Assembly (NCBI GenBank): GCA_015066445.1 | Contig: SVOK01000014.1 | Location: 1-45,830 of the forward strand | Reading direction: 5' to 3' | Source of the DNA: Oscillospiraceae bacterium | GTDB taxonomy: Bacteria > Bacillota > Clostridia > Oscillospirales > Acutalibacteraceae | Length of the DNA: 45,830 bases | Shown: piece by piece, positions 1-8,816 of the stretch | Layout: the number at the start of each line of letters is the position of its first letter | Numbering within the stretch: the stretch's first letter is position 1 | Translations under genes and position numbers: made by a program | The notes under the pieces: model-generated | What the model saw: the letters and a program-made list of their open reading frames with translations, nothing else | The model's database searches: none | What the model was told of the DNA's origin: nothing

Positions 1-1
1 T

Positions 2-538
2 ACACGTTACGGTAATGTTATGTGTAGCCGTGGTAGTGTTATTCCGCTTTGGATAGACCAGATAAAGCAAGGCGAGGATATTACAATAACCGAGCCTTCT
101 ATGACACGCTTTATTATGTCCTTAGACGAGGCGGTTGATTTAGTTCTGTTTGCGTTTGAAAACGGTATTTCTGGCGATATTTTAGTCCAGAAGGCTCCTG
201 CTTGCACCATTGAGACTTTGGCCAAGGCGGTAACTGAGCTCTTTAATCCCGAAACCAGAATAAAGGTTATCGGTATACGTCACGGTGAAAAAATGTATGA
301 AACTCTTCTCACTAATGAGGAATGTGCTAACGCTACAGATATGGGCGATTTTTACCGTGTGCCTTGTGATAACAGAGGTCTTAATTATGATAAGTATTTA
401 AAGTATGGTAATATAGAGCGTAATCCTCTCACCGAATTCAATTCAAATAACACAGAGCTTCTTAATGTTGAACAGGTAAAGGAAAAGCTTTTGAGTCTTC
501 AGTATATCAGAGATGAGCTGGAAGGCTGGGTAAAATAA
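2..538 (+). CDS. capE: UDP-GlcNAc 4,6-dehydratase/5-epimerase CapE (FnlA/WbjB type), C-terminal part
   Basis: The reading frame is open from the window edge, so the start lies upstream and only the last 178 residues are visible. The sequence has the CapE/FnlA/WbjB signature: a YGNVMCSRGSVIPL stretch near the start of the visible part, then MTRFIMSLDEAV, QKAPACTI and RHGEKMYETLL. In S. aureus and P. aeruginosa this family converts UDP-GlcNAc into the 4-keto-6-deoxy-L-arabino intermediate, the first step to UDP-N-acetyl-L-fucosamine. It is a cytoplasmic extended short-chain dehydrogenase; its Rossmann glycine motif is outside the window. The stop codon is directly followed by the ATG of capF, so the two are translationally coupled. 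capF and capG downstream support the pathway assignment. Confidence 0.9.
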   Translation, partial: TRYGNVMCSRGSVIPLWIDQIKQGEDITITEPSMTRFIMSLDEAVDLVLFAFENGISGDILVQKAPACTIETLAKAVTELFNPETRIKVIGIRHGEKMYETLLTNEECANATDMGDFYRVPCDNRGLNYDKYLKYGNIERNPLTEFNSNNTELLNVEQVKEKLLSLQYIRDELEGWVK

Positions 539-1738
539 ATGAAAATTTTAATAACAGGCGCCAACGGCTTTGTGGGGAAAAATCTTACCGAAGCTTTAAA
601 GAATATAAGAGACGGTAAGGATAAAACACGCCCTAATTTAAATATAGAAGAAATTTATTGTTATGATATAGAGTCTACATCAGACGAGCTTGAAGCTGCT
701 TGCCGGAATGCTGATTTTGTATTTAATATGGCAGGTGTAAACCGTCCGCAAAACACGGAAGAATTTATGAAGGGCAATTTTGGTTTTGCCAATACTCTGC
801 TTGAAACCTTAAAGAGATACGGTAACAAATGCCCTGTTATGCTTTCTTCTTCAATTCAGGCAACCCTCATTGGCAGATATGCTGAGGGTGAGTACGGTAA
901 ATCTAAGAAAGCGGGCGAGGAGCTTTTCTTTGATTATGCTAAAGAGTCAGGCGCTAAAGTTCTTGTGTACCGTTTCCCTAATCTTTTCGGTAAATGGTGC
1001 AGACCTAATTATAACAGCGCTGTGGCAACCTTTTGCAATAATATTGCAAACGATTTACCGATTACAGTTAACGACCCCAAGGTTCAGTTAGAGCTTTTAT
1101 ATATAGATGACCTGATTTTCGAAATGCTTGATGCACTTGAAAATAAGGAACACCGTTGCGAGTTTGACGGAATTGATACTGTGCTTACAGAAAACGGTAA
1201 ATTTTGCGCGGCTCCTATAACTCATAAGGTGACTTTAGGAGAAATAGTTAAGCTTTTGGAGAGCTTTAAGGCTCAGCCTGAAAGCCTTGTTATTCCTGAG
1301 ATACCAAACGGTAGCTTTGCTAAAAAGCTTTATTCAACCTATTTGTCGTATCTGCCTGAAAGTAAGGCGAAATTTGAGCTTAAAATGAATGTTGATGCAA
1401 GAGGCTCTTTCACAGAACTGCTCAAAACCGAGAAATGCGGTCAGGTAAGCATTAATATTTCAAAGCCCGGTATCACAAAGGGTCAGCATTGGCACAATAC
1501 AAAATGGGAATTTTTCATTGTGGTAAGCGGAAAGGGTCTTATTGAACAGAGAAAAATCGGCAGCGATGAGGTACTTCGCTTTGAGGTCAGCGGAGAAAAA
1601 ATAGAAGCAGTGCATATGCTGCCGGGATACACTCATAACATAATAAATTTAAGTGACAGTGAGGATTTAGTAACGGTTATGTGGGCAAACGAAAGCTTTG
1701 ACCCAAGTAAACCCGATACTTTCTTCGAGGAGGTATAG
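539..1738 (+). CDS. capF: UDP-2-acetamido-2,6-dideoxy-L-hexos-4-ulose reductase CapF (FnlB/WbjC type)
   Basis: This 399-residue protein has the two-domain CapF layout. An N-terminal short-chain dehydrogenase/reductase domain starts with GANGFVGKN (residues 7-15) and covers about residues 1-250. A C-terminal cupin domain covers about residues 280-399, with metal-ligand-like histidines in KGQHWHNTKWEFF. The family reduces (and epimerises) the CapE product, giving the precursor that the 2-epimerase converts to UDP-L-FucNAc. The ATG follows the capE stop with no gap. The length agrees with the family (about 370-400), and the neighbours complete the pathway. Its 3' end carries the GAGGAGG ribosome binding site of the next gene. 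Confidence 0.92.
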   Translation: MKILITGANGFVGKNLTEALKNIRDGKDKTRPNLNIEEIYCYDIESTSDELEAACRNADFVFNMAGVNRPQNTEEFMKGNFGFANTLLETLKRYGNKCPVMLSSSIQATLIGRYAEGEYGKSKKAGEELFFDYAKESGAKVLVYRFPNLFGKWCRPNYNSAVATFCNNIANDLPITVNDPKVQLELLYIDDLIFEMLDALENKEHRCEFDGIDTVLTENGKFCAAPITHKVTLGEIVKLLESFKAQPESLVIPEIPNGSFAKKLYSTYLSYLPESKAKFELKMNVDARGSFTELLKTEKCGQVSINISKPGITKGQHWHNTKWEFFIVVSGKGLIEQRKIGSDEVLRFEVSGEKIEAVHMLPGYTHNIINLSDSEDLVTVMWANESFDPSKPDTFFEEV

Positions 1739-1740
1739 TA

Positions 1741-2952
1741 TTGACTAAGAGCGAATTGACTGTATTAAGGCTTACAGCTAACAGTCTTTTTAATGCGGGT
1801 CTTAAAATAGATACTGATATAGACTGGAATGAGGTTTTTGTAGAAAGTAAAAAGCAGGCGGTTTGCGCATTGGCTTACGACGCTACTAAAAACCTCAATA
1901 TTCCAAGTGATATTAATGAAAAGTGGTTTAATTATTCCGTTAGCTTTCTAAGGAAAAATTTGCAGGTTAATGACAACCATAATTATGTTCATAATTTTAT
2001 GAAGGAAATAAATATACCTTACTGCATTTTAAAGGGCTGTGCTTCTGAATATTATTATCCGAATAGAACACTCAGGGCTATGGGTGATGTGGATTTTTTG
2101 GTTGATAATGAGAATTTGGAAGAGGCACGAAAAAAGTTTGAGGAAGCAGGCTTTACAGCTGACGAAAACGGTCACGATTTTCATATTGCAGTTGTAAAGG
2201 GTAATATGGATTTAGAGCTTCATTACGCTGTTCCCGGACTTCCTGACGGTAGTGAGGGTGACGGTGTAAGAGAGGTTTTAAAGGATATAATAGCTAATTC
2301 CACCGAAACTAAAATCGGCGACGCCACCTTTATGATGCCAACGGCTTTGCACCACGGAATAGTAATGCTTTTACATACATATAATCACCTGATTTTTGAG
2401 GGCATCGGTTTAAGGCATTTGTGCGACTGGGCAGTATTTGTTAATTATTTTTCAGAAGAAGATTTTGAACAGAATTTCAAAGAAGGTTTTCAAAAATCGG
2501 GTCTTTGGAAGTTTGCACGTATACTTAGTGCCACTGCCTGCAAATATCTCAAAATGCCTTATAAAAGCTGGATTGGCGAAATTGATGACAAACTTTGTGA
2601 CAGTTTGATTGCCGATATTTTTGACGGCGGTAATTTTGGAGCGAAAAATAGTGAACGAGGCTGGCAAAGTCAGATGATAGCTCACAGAGGCGATGCAAAG
2701 CTTAAAAAATCAAAGTTTGCCCAGCTTGTATCGGTTAAAAATTATGATGCAGCTAAAAAATTCCCGATATTCAAAAAATGCCGTATACTTTATCCATTCG
2801 GTTGGATTTTTTTGGGCGTGAGATATATTATTAATATTATTTTGGGCAGAAGACCTAAGGTTAATATGAGCGAGCTGGCTCAAGGTGCCGAGCAGAGAAG
2901 AGAAATTTATAAGCAATTCCAATTATTTGAGGGGGATAACAATAATGGCTAA
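1741..2952 (+). CDS. Nucleotidyltransferase-fold protein (uncharacterised NTP_transf_5-like)
   Basis: This 403-residue soluble protein starts with TTG, placed 6 bases after a strong GAGGAGG site, so the rare start is credible. The key visible motif is RAMGDVDFLVDN at about residues 112-123. There an Asp-x-Asp pair following a Gly resembles the metal-binding site of polymerase-beta-type nucleotidyltransferases of the uncharacterised NTP_transf_5 group. The flanking ILKGCASEYYYP and later LHYAVPGLPDG also fit that group. Such proteins often occur in capsule and cell-wall glycan loci, but their substrate is not known. It sits between capF and capG, overlapping capG by 8 bases, so it is co-translated with the UDP-L-FucNAc enzymes. 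I cannot assign a reaction; modification of the glycan or of a nucleotide-sugar precursor is inference. Confidence 0.7.
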   Translation: MTKSELTVLRLTANSLFNAGLKIDTDIDWNEVFVESKKQAVCALAYDATKNLNIPSDINEKWFNYSVSFLRKNLQVNDNHNYVHNFMKEINIPYCILKGCASEYYYPNRTLRAMGDVDFLVDNENLEEARKKFEEAGFTADENGHDFHIAVVKGNMDLELHYAVPGLPDGSEGDGVREVLKDIIANSTETKIGDATFMMPTALHHGIVMLLHTYNHLIFEGIGLRHLCDWAVFVNYFSEEDFEQNFKEGFQKSGLWKFARILSATACKYLKMPYKSWIGEIDDKLCDSLIADIFDGGNFGAKNSERGWQSQMIAHRGDAKLKKSKFAQLVSVKNYDAAKKFPIFKKCRILYPFGWIFLGVRYIINIILGRRPKVNMSELAQGAEQRREIYKQFQLFEGDNNNG

Positions 2953-4087
2953 ATTAAGACTTATGACAATTATAGGCACACGACCTGAAATTATAAGACT
3001 TTCGGCTGTGATAAAAAAGTGTGATTTTTATTTTGACCAGATTTTGGTTCACACAGGTCAGAATTATGATTATTCCCTAAATCAGGTCTTCTTTGACGAT
3101 TTAGGCTTGCGTGCTCCTGATTTTTATCTTGATGCAGTAGGCTCTGATTTGGGCGAGACTATCGGTAATATTATTGCAAAGTCATATAAACTGATGGCAG
3201 AGCAAATGCCCGATGCATTGTTAATTTTAGGTGATACGAATTCTTGCCTTTCTGCTATTGCTGCAAAGCGACTTCATATTCCGATTTTCCATATGGAAGC
3301 AGGTAACCGTTGTAAGGACGAATGTCTGCCTGAGGAAACAAACAGAAGAATTGTTGATATTATAAGCGATGTGAATTTAGCTTATAGCGAGCACGCAAGA
3401 AAATATCTGCACGAATGCGGTCTTCCAAAGGAACGAGTTTATGTAACAGGCTCACCTATGGCAGAGGTACTGCATAATAATCTCGAAAAAATAGAAGCTT
3501 CTGATATTCACGAAAAATTGGGACTTACAAAGGGCAAATATATTCTTCTTTCTGCTCACAGAGAGGAAAATATAGATACAGAAAAGAATTTCACTTCTCT
3601 TTTCACTGCTATAAATAAAATGGCAGAAAAATATGATATGCCTATTCTTTATTCCTGCCACCCCCGTTCAAGGAAAAGATTAGAGGAGAGCGGATTTAAG
3701 CTTGATAGCAGGGTAATTCAGCATGAGCCTTTAGGCTTCCACGATTATAACTGCTTGCAGATGAACGCTTTTGCTGTGGTTTCGGACAGCGGAACCTTGC
3801 CCGAGGAAAGCTCTTTCTTTACAAGTGTAGGAAAGCCTTTTCCCGCAGTTTGTATCAGAACTTCAACCGAAAGACCTGAGGCGCTTGACAAGGCTTGCTT
3901 TATTTTGGCAGGTATTGATGAGAACAGCCTTTTGCAGGCAGTTGATACAGCAATTCTTGCGAATGAAAATGGCGACTATGGAATACCTGTGCCTGACTAT
4001 GTGGAGGAAAATGTTTCAACAAAAGTTGTGAAGCTTATTCAAAGCTACACAGGTGTTGTTAATAAAATGGTTTGGAGAAAGGGATAA
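2945..4087 (+). CDS. capG: UDP-N-acetylglucosamine 2-epimerase, non-hydrolysing (CapG/FnlC/WbjD type)
   Basis: This is a 380-residue cytoplasmic epimerase. The ATG at 2945 is chosen over an upstream in-frame start because GAGGGGG lies just before it and the protein then begins MAKLRLMTIIGTRPEIIR, the canonical N-terminus of this family. Other family motifs are GDTNSCLSA, HMEAGNRC, EETNRRIVD, SAHREENID and the SDSGTLPEE loop near the C-terminus. In the CapEFG pathway it epimerises C2 to give UDP-N-acetyl-L-fucosamine; related enzymes make UDP-ManNAc. The CapE and CapF neighbours favour the fucosamine role. The gene overlaps the nucleotidyltransferase gene by 8 bases and ends two bases before the next ATG. 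Confidence 0.9.
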   Translation: MAKLRLMTIIGTRPEIIRLSAVIKKCDFYFDQILVHTGQNYDYSLNQVFFDDLGLRAPDFYLDAVGSDLGETIGNIIAKSYKLMAEQMPDALLILGDTNSCLSAIAAKRLHIPIFHMEAGNRCKDECLPEETNRRIVDIISDVNLAYSEHARKYLHECGLPKERVYVTGSPMAEVLHNNLEKIEASDIHEKLGLTKGKYILLSAHREENIDTEKNFTSLFTAINKMAEKYDMPILYSCHPRSRKRLEESGFKLDSRVIQHEPLGFHDYNCLQMNAFAVVSDSGTLPEESSFFTSVGKPFPAVCIRTSTERPEALDKACFILAGIDENSLLQAVDTAILANENGDYGIPVPDYVEENVSTKVVKLIQSYTGVVNKMVWRKG

Positions 4088-4089
4088 AA

Positions 4090-5688
4090 ATGAAAGCGGT
4101 TATTATTCAGCCCCCATATTCTAATGATGTCAGTTTTTCGGACGAATATTTTGATTTCAAACTAAAGCAGTTGGACCTTTGCGACAGCAGTGCAGATATC
4201 ATTGTTCTGCCTGAGTACAGCGATGTGCCTTGTGCCACTTCTACATTGGAGGAAACTCTGTTTTATCACGATAAATATATAGATATTTTGCTTGATAAGT
4301 GTGTTGAAACTGCTAAGCGTTGTGAGTCAAATGTGTTTGTTAACGCATTGTCATTAGAGCCTACAGGCTACAGAAACACCACCTATTGCTATAATAAAAA
4401 GGGTGAGCTGGTAGGTAAATATTTCAAAAAGCATTTGCCTCCCTTGGAGCTTAATGTTTTAAAGCTTGACAGTGATTACACATTTGAATTTTCTGAGCCT
4501 TATGTGCTTGAGATTGACGGTCTGAGATACGGCTTTTTAACCTGTTATGATTTTTATTTTTACGAGGCTTTTGCCAATATTGCAAGAAAAGACCTTGATA
4601 TTATTATCGGTTGCTCCTTGCAGAGAAGTGACAGCCACGAAGCAATTGAAACTATGTGTAGATTTTTAGCATATAACACTAATACATACGTTATCCGTTC
4701 TTCGGTAAGCTTCAGCGAAGAGTCAACCATCTGCGGAGCAAGTATGATAGTAGCACCAGAGGGTAAGGTGCTTTGCAATATGCGTGGTAAATTCGGCAAG
4801 GCAGAAGCAGAGTTCGACCCCAACAAAAAGTATTTAAAGCCTGCAGGATTTGGTAACCCTGATGCTCCGCATTATGAGTATATAGAGTTTGGCAGAAAGC
4901 CTTGGCAATACCGAAACGGCGGAAGTGCTGTAATAAAGAACGACTCTTTAATGCCTTATCCGAGAATTTGCGCTCACAGAGGCTTTAATACAGTAGCCCC
5001 TGAAAACAGTATGCCTGCTTTCGGTGCTGCAATAGCCTTGGGAGCTGAAGAAATTGAGTTTGATTTATGGCCCACCAAGGATGGTGAAATAGTTTCCTGC
5101 CATGATGCTACTCTTGACAGAGTAAGCAACGGCACGGGCAAAATTTATGAGCACACCTTAGCGGAGCTTGAGAAACTTGATTTCGGCAGTAAATTCGGTG
5201 GTAAATTTGCAGGACTCAAAATAGTAACCTTTGAGCAGATTTTAAAGAAATTTGCAGGTCAGGTTATAATGAATGTACATATAAAGCCTTTGTCATTTAC
5301 AGAGCCTTATCCGCAGGAATTAATGGAAAAGATTGTGGCTCTTGTGAAAAAATACGATTGTGAAAAATATGTTTACTTTATGTTAGAGCCTGATTTACAT
5401 ATTAAGCAGTTTAAGGAATATGCCCCGAATATACCTGTTTGTGTGGGCCATAATTTCGACCGTAACTGGGCTATTGTGGACCGAGCAATTGAGCTTGGAG
5501 CCGAAAAGGTGCAGTTCTTTAAGCCTTATTTTAATAAGGAAATGATTGATAAAGCTCATGCTAACGGTATAATCTGCAATGTTTTTTGGTCAGATGATGT
5601 AAGTGAGGCTAAAGAGCTTTTGGAAATGGGAATGGATACTATTCTCACCAATGATTATAATTTGGTTTCCCAAATAATTAAAAATTAA
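4090..5688 (+). CDS. Fused nitrilase-family amidohydrolase and glycerophosphodiester phosphodiesterase
   Basis: This 532-residue protein has two catalytic domains. Residues 1 to about 265 form a carbon-nitrogen hydrolase fold with an apparent Glu-Lys-Cys triad: E42 in VLPEYSD, K113 in GKYFKKHLP and C152 in FLTCYDF. Residues from about 290 to 532 form a GDPD TIM barrel, with CAHRGFN (H296, R297), EFDLWPTKDG (E323, D325) and the second histidine in VSCHDA (H338). Both active sites look complete. There is no signal peptide or membrane segment, so it should be cytoplasmic. The ATG at 4090 is preferred over a TTG at 4072 because GGAGAAAGGG sits just upstream. It is the last gene of the capsule cluster, two bases after capG. 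The substrate is unknown; release or recycling of an amide-linked, phosphodiester-linked glycan or lipid group is inference. Confidence 0.85.
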   Translation: MKAVIIQPPYSNDVSFSDEYFDFKLKQLDLCDSSADIIVLPEYSDVPCATSTLEETLFYHDKYIDILLDKCVETAKRCESNVFVNALSLEPTGYRNTTYCYNKKGELVGKYFKKHLPPLELNVLKLDSDYTFEFSEPYVLEIDGLRYGFLTCYDFYFYEAFANIARKDLDIIIGCSLQRSDSHEAIETMCRFLAYNTNTYVIRSSVSFSEESTICGASMIVAPEGKVLCNMRGKFGKAEAEFDPNKKYLKPAGFGNPDAPHYEYIEFGRKPWQYRNGGSAVIKNDSLMPYPRICAHRGFNTVAPENSMPAFGAAIALGAEEIEFDLWPTKDGEIVSCHDATLDRVSNGTGKIYEHTLAELEKLDFGSKFGGKFAGLKIVTFEQILKKFAGQVIMNVHIKPLSFTEPYPQELMEKIVALVKKYDCEKYVYFMLEPDLHIKQFKEYAPNIPVCVGHNFDRNWAIVDRAIELGAEKVQFFKPYFNKEMIDKAHANGIICNVFWSDDVSEAKELLEMGMDTILTNDYNLVSQIIKN

Positions 5689-5733
5689 AATAATCCCGAT
5701 GGATTCTCAAAATCCATCGGGATTATTTCTTTA
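5689..5733. terminator. Bidirectional intrinsic terminator between capsule cluster and serS
   Basis: A perfect 17-bp inverted repeat (arms 5689-5705 and 5711-5727) encloses a 5-base loop. It is flanked by an A-rich stretch on the left and TCTTTATTT on the right. It lies between two convergent genes and starts at the base after the upstream stop codon, so it can end both transcripts. Confidence 0.92.
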
Positions 5734-5739
5734 TTTGTA

Positions 5740-7035
5740 TTATTTACTTTCAATAACGGTTTTGCCGCCCATATAGGGACGGAGTGCTTCGGGGATAGAA
5801 ATGCTGTATTTCTCGCCGTCAAAATTAAGGTTGTTTTCAAGGAATGCGATTAACATTCTTGGAGGAGCCACAACAGTGTTATTTAGGGTGTGAGCTAAAT
5901 ATTTTTTACCGTCCTCACCCTTAACCTTAATACCTAAGCGGCGAGCCTGAGCATCACCAAGGTTAGAGCAGGAGCAAACCTCAAAATATTTTTGCTGTTT
6001 GGGGCTCCAGGCCTCAACATCATAGGATTTTACCTTAAGGTCTGCCAGGTCACCTGTGCAGCATTCAAGAGTTCTTACAGGAATGTTAAGACTTCTGAAC
6101 AATTCAACAGAATAGCTCCACATCTTATGGAACCAGTCCATACTCTCCTCAGGTTTACAGATAACTATCATTTCCTGCTTTTCAAACTGATGTATACGGT
6201 AAATACCACGTTCCTCTATACCGTGAGCACCTTTTTCCTTGCGGAAGCAGGGAGAGTAGCTTGTGAGTGTTAAGGGGAGCTTTTCTTCGGGTGTGATAGT
6301 ATCAATGAATTTGCCTATCATTGAGTGCTCAGAGGTGCCTATGAGATAAAGGTCTTCGCCCTCAATTTTATACATCATAGCATCCATCTCTTCAAAGCTC
6401 ATAACGCCTGTTACAACATTACTTCTAATCATAAAGGGAGGAATACAGTAGGTAAAGCCCTTGTCTATCATAAAGTCACGTGCATAAGAAAGTACAGCAG
6501 AGTGAAGACGGGCAATATCACCCATAAGGTAATAAAATCCTTCGCCTGCAACCTTTCCTGCGGCTTCCTTATCAATACCCTCAAAAGCTGCCATAATATC
6601 GGTATGATAAGGGATTTCAAATTCGGGTACAGTTTTTTCACCGAACTGCTCAACTTCAACATTTTCGCTGTCGTCACGGCCAACAGGAACGCTCTCGTCA
6701 ACAATGTTAGGTATTTTCATCTGGATTTCCAAAACCTTTTTGGAAAGCTCAGCTTCTTTTTCCTCTAATGCTTTAAGCTCAGCTGCCTGCTCGTTTACAA
6801 GACGCTTCATTTCTTCAGCCTCTTCACGCTTGCCCTGACCCATAAGCATACCAATCTGCTTACTTACCTTATTTCTGTTAGCACGAAGGTCATTTGCCTT
6901 TGTGTTAGCGGCACATTTTTCGGTGTAAAGTGCAATAACCTCATCAACCAACGGTAATTTACTGTCCTTAAACTTGCGTTTAATGTTTTCCTTTACCAAT
7001 TCGGGATTATCACATATAAATTTAATATCCAGCAT
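5740..7035 (-). CDS. serS: Seryl-tRNA synthetase
   Basis: This 431-residue class II aminoacyl-tRNA synthetase charges tRNA-Ser with serine. The N-terminal 110 residues form the long antiparallel coiled-coil arm that contacts tRNA-Ser (heptads around KQIGMLMGQGKREEAEEMKR). The catalytic core has motif 2 as GIEERGIYRIHQFEKQE and motif 3 near the end as NNTVVAPPRMLIAFLE. Length matches the family. The ATG has an AGGAGG site 8 bases upstream, set inside a small CTCC/GGAG hairpin. The gene is monocistronic: it has its own sigma-A promoter (7099-7127) and a bidirectional terminator. The leader is only about 55 bases, too short for a T-box. Confidence 0.97.
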   Translation of the reverse strand: MLDIKFICDNPELVKENIKRKFKDSKLPLVDEVIALYTEKCAANTKANDLRANRNKVSKQIGMLMGQGKREEAEEMKRLVNEQAAELKALEEKEAELSKKVLEIQMKIPNIVDESVPVGRDDSENVEVEQFGEKTVPEFEIPYHTDIMAAFEGIDKEAAGKVAGEGFYYLMGDIARLHSAVLSYARDFMIDKGFTYCIPPFMIRSNVVTGVMSFEEMDAMMYKIEGEDLYLIGTSEHSMIGKFIDTITPEEKLPLTLTSYSPCFRKEKGAHGIEERGIYRIHQFEKQEMIVICKPEESMDWFHKMWSYSVELFRSLNIPVRTLECCTGDLADLKVKSYDVEAWSPKQQKYFEVCSCSNLGDAQARRLGIKVKGEDGKKYLAHTLNNTVVAPPRMLIAFLENNLNFDGEKYSISIPEALRPYMGGKTVIESK

Positions 7036-7098
7036 TTTTTCTTCCTCCTGAGGAGCTTATGATTTTTGTGGGGAATTCTCTCCCAAATATTAACTATT

Positions 7099-7127
7099 AG
7101 TATATCATAAGCTAAATGCTTTGTCAA
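7099..7127 (-). promoter_or_regulatory. Sigma-A promoter of serS
   Basis: Read on the minus strand, TTGACA (7127-7122) is followed by a 17-base spacer and TATACT (7104-7099). This near-consensus pair lies 64 bases upstream of the serS start. Confidence 0.85.
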
Positions 7128-7140
7128 ACAGCAAACAGAA

Positions 7141-7325
7141 TTAAAGTTTATGCGATTGCATAAACTTTAATAATTGTTCGTAATTATGAATTCGGAATCA
7201 GGAATTAAAAGTGTGCCGCTATGGCGGCACAGTTATATATTATTTAGTATTGCTAAATACCTTTAATTCTGAATTACGCATTCCGAATTCCAAATTATTA
7301 ATGTTTATCTATGATAAACATTAAT
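7141..7325. repeat. MITE-like palindromic element with hairpin ends
   Basis: This 185-bp non-coding block is built of nested inverted repeats. A 13-bp stem closes each end (7141-7153 with 7158-7170; 7297-7309 with 7313-7325), and the two end hairpins resemble each other in sequence. Imperfect inverted GAATTCGGAAT/ATTCCGAATTC blocks lie inside them. A central stem TGTGCCGC/GCGGCACA (7212-7219 with 7224-7231) is followed by a 7-bp stem at 7241-7259. It abuts the malQ stop codon and fills the gap to the serS promoter. The layout is that of a small non-autonomous repeat; the right hairpin may also stop malQ transcription. No open frame was seen. Confidence 0.6.
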
Positions 7326-8816
7326 TTATCCGTTTCTGCCTTTTGAAAGTCGTAATACCAAGGCTTCAAGACTATCGGTTATATCCTCTTTTTTAAATCT
7401 CCATTGCCAGTTGCCTTTTTCGGTGCCTGGGGTATTAATTCGGCAGTCGGAGTCAAGCTCCAGATAGTCCTGCAGGGGAATTATCACTATTCTCGCCTTT
7501 GATTTCATACCGTAGGCTATAAGGCTTAAAACAGGTGAGCCGCTTTTGTCTTGAGGAACGGTTCTTTCAAAAATGAGTTTTTCTTTTTTCGTGGCTTTAT
7601 TATACCAACCAAGGGTTGTGTCGTTATCGTGAGTGCCGGTATAGCAAACACAGTTTTTATTGAAATTTTTAGGTAAAAACGGGTCTTTTAAATCTGAATC
7701 GAAGGCGAATTGCATTACTTTCATATCAGGAAAGCCGGTATCTGATATCAGTTGACGCACCTCATCAGTTTCACCGCCCAAATCCTCTGCTATTATATGA
7801 GCATGGCTTATAGCAGGCTTTACGCGATTCCAGAAATTAATACCAACGCCCTTTTCCCATTTGCCGTTTTTAGCAGTCTTAGAGCCAAAGGGTACTGTAT
7901 AATAATCGGCAAAGGCTCTGAAATGGTCAATGCGTATGGTGTCATACAGCTTAGCATTATGCGCAAGGCGGTTTTGCCACCATAAAAAATTATTCTTTTT
8001 TTGAAAATCCCAATCGTAAATAGGATTTCCCCAAAGCTGACCGTCTTTAGAAAATATATCGGGTGGAACTCCTGCTACGAGTACGGGGGTCATATCTCTG
8101 CCTAACTTAAAGCAGTCGGGATTTGACCATACATCTGCGCTTTCAAAGGAGACATAAAACGGTATATCTCCTATGAGCTTAATCCCCATAGAAGCAGTAT
8201 AGCTTTTCAATTTAAAAAACTGTCTGTAAAATAGAAATTGCGTTATTTCGTAAAAAAGTATTTCTTCTTTATGTGTCTTTTCAAATTCATTGAGAGCGTC
8301 GGGCAGACGGTATTTCAGTTTTTCGTCCCAATTAATAAAGCTTAATCCTGCATAGCTGTCCTTTATAGCCATAAAGAGCGCATAATCACTAAGCCAATAG
8401 CTGTTTTCTTTTTTGAAAGAAATAAATTTTTTATCGTTTATATCAAAATTTTCTGCCGCTTTTTTTAAAAGCGGCAGTTTGTGTTTTCTTAAAGCTTTAT
8501 AATCTATATTCTTTGGAAATTCTTTTTCTTCGTAAGCTTCAGGAGAAAGAAGCCCGTCTTTTACTAATTCCTCTATATCAATATAAAGTATTTCACCTGC
8601 AAATGCGCTGGCTGAGCTATAAGGAGAATTACCTTTGCCTAACGGTACTAACGGAAGTAATTGCCAATAGCTTTGGTTGCTTTTTCTAAGGAAGCTTACA
8701 AAACCGAAGGCTTCTTCTCCGAGAGCTCCTATACCGTGTTTTGATGGTAGCGCAGAAAGCGGAAGCAATATACCGCTTTCCTGTTTGAATTTTGGTTCTT
8801 TAGCCCTTAACAGCAC
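7326..8816 (-). CDS. malQ: 4-alpha-glucanotransferase (amylomaltase)
   Basis: This 496-residue glycoside hydrolase family 77 enzyme disproportionates maltodextrins, transferring alpha-1,4-glucan chains and releasing glucose. Recognisable blocks are GILLPLSALPSKHGIG at the N-terminus, SPYSSASAFA, GDIPFYVSFESADVWSNP, TIRIDHFRAF (nucleophile Asp), AEDLGG (acid/base Glu) and YTGTHDNDTTLGW (third acidic residue). It begins with GTG and overlaps the last 17 bases of the upstream permease gene, so it is the last gene of the transporter operon. This supports an intracellular role in using imported maltodextrins. Length is normal for a bacterial MalQ of the short type. Confidence 0.95.
   Translation of the reverse strand: MLLRAKEPKFKQESGILLPLSALPSKHGIGALGEEAFGFVSFLRKSNQSYWQLLPLVPLGKGNSPYSSASAFAGEILYIDIEELVKDGLLSPEAYEEKEFPKNIDYKALRKHKLPLLKKAAENFDINDKKFISFKKENSYWLSDYALFMAIKDSYAGLSFINWDEKLKYRLPDALNEFEKTHKEEILFYEITQFLFYRQFFKLKSYTASMGIKLIGDIPFYVSFESADVWSNPDCFKLGRDMTPVLVAGVPPDIFSKDGQLWGNPIYDWDFQKKNNFLWWQNRLAHNAKLYDTIRIDHFRAFADYYTVPFGSKTAKNGKWEKGVGINFWNRVKPAISHAHIIAEDLGGETDEVRQLISDTGFPDMKVMQFAFDSDLKDPFLPKNFNKNCVCYTGTHDNDTTLGWYNKATKKEKLIFERTVPQDKSGSPVLSLIAYGMKSKARIVIIPLQDYLELDSDCRINTPGTEKGNWQWRFKKEDITDSLEALVLRLSKGRNG

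Noticed and set aside
7036-7325. T-box leader upstream of serS
   Set aside because: The promoter is only 64 bases from the start codon, leaving no room for a T-box; no T-box core sequence or specifier structure is seen.
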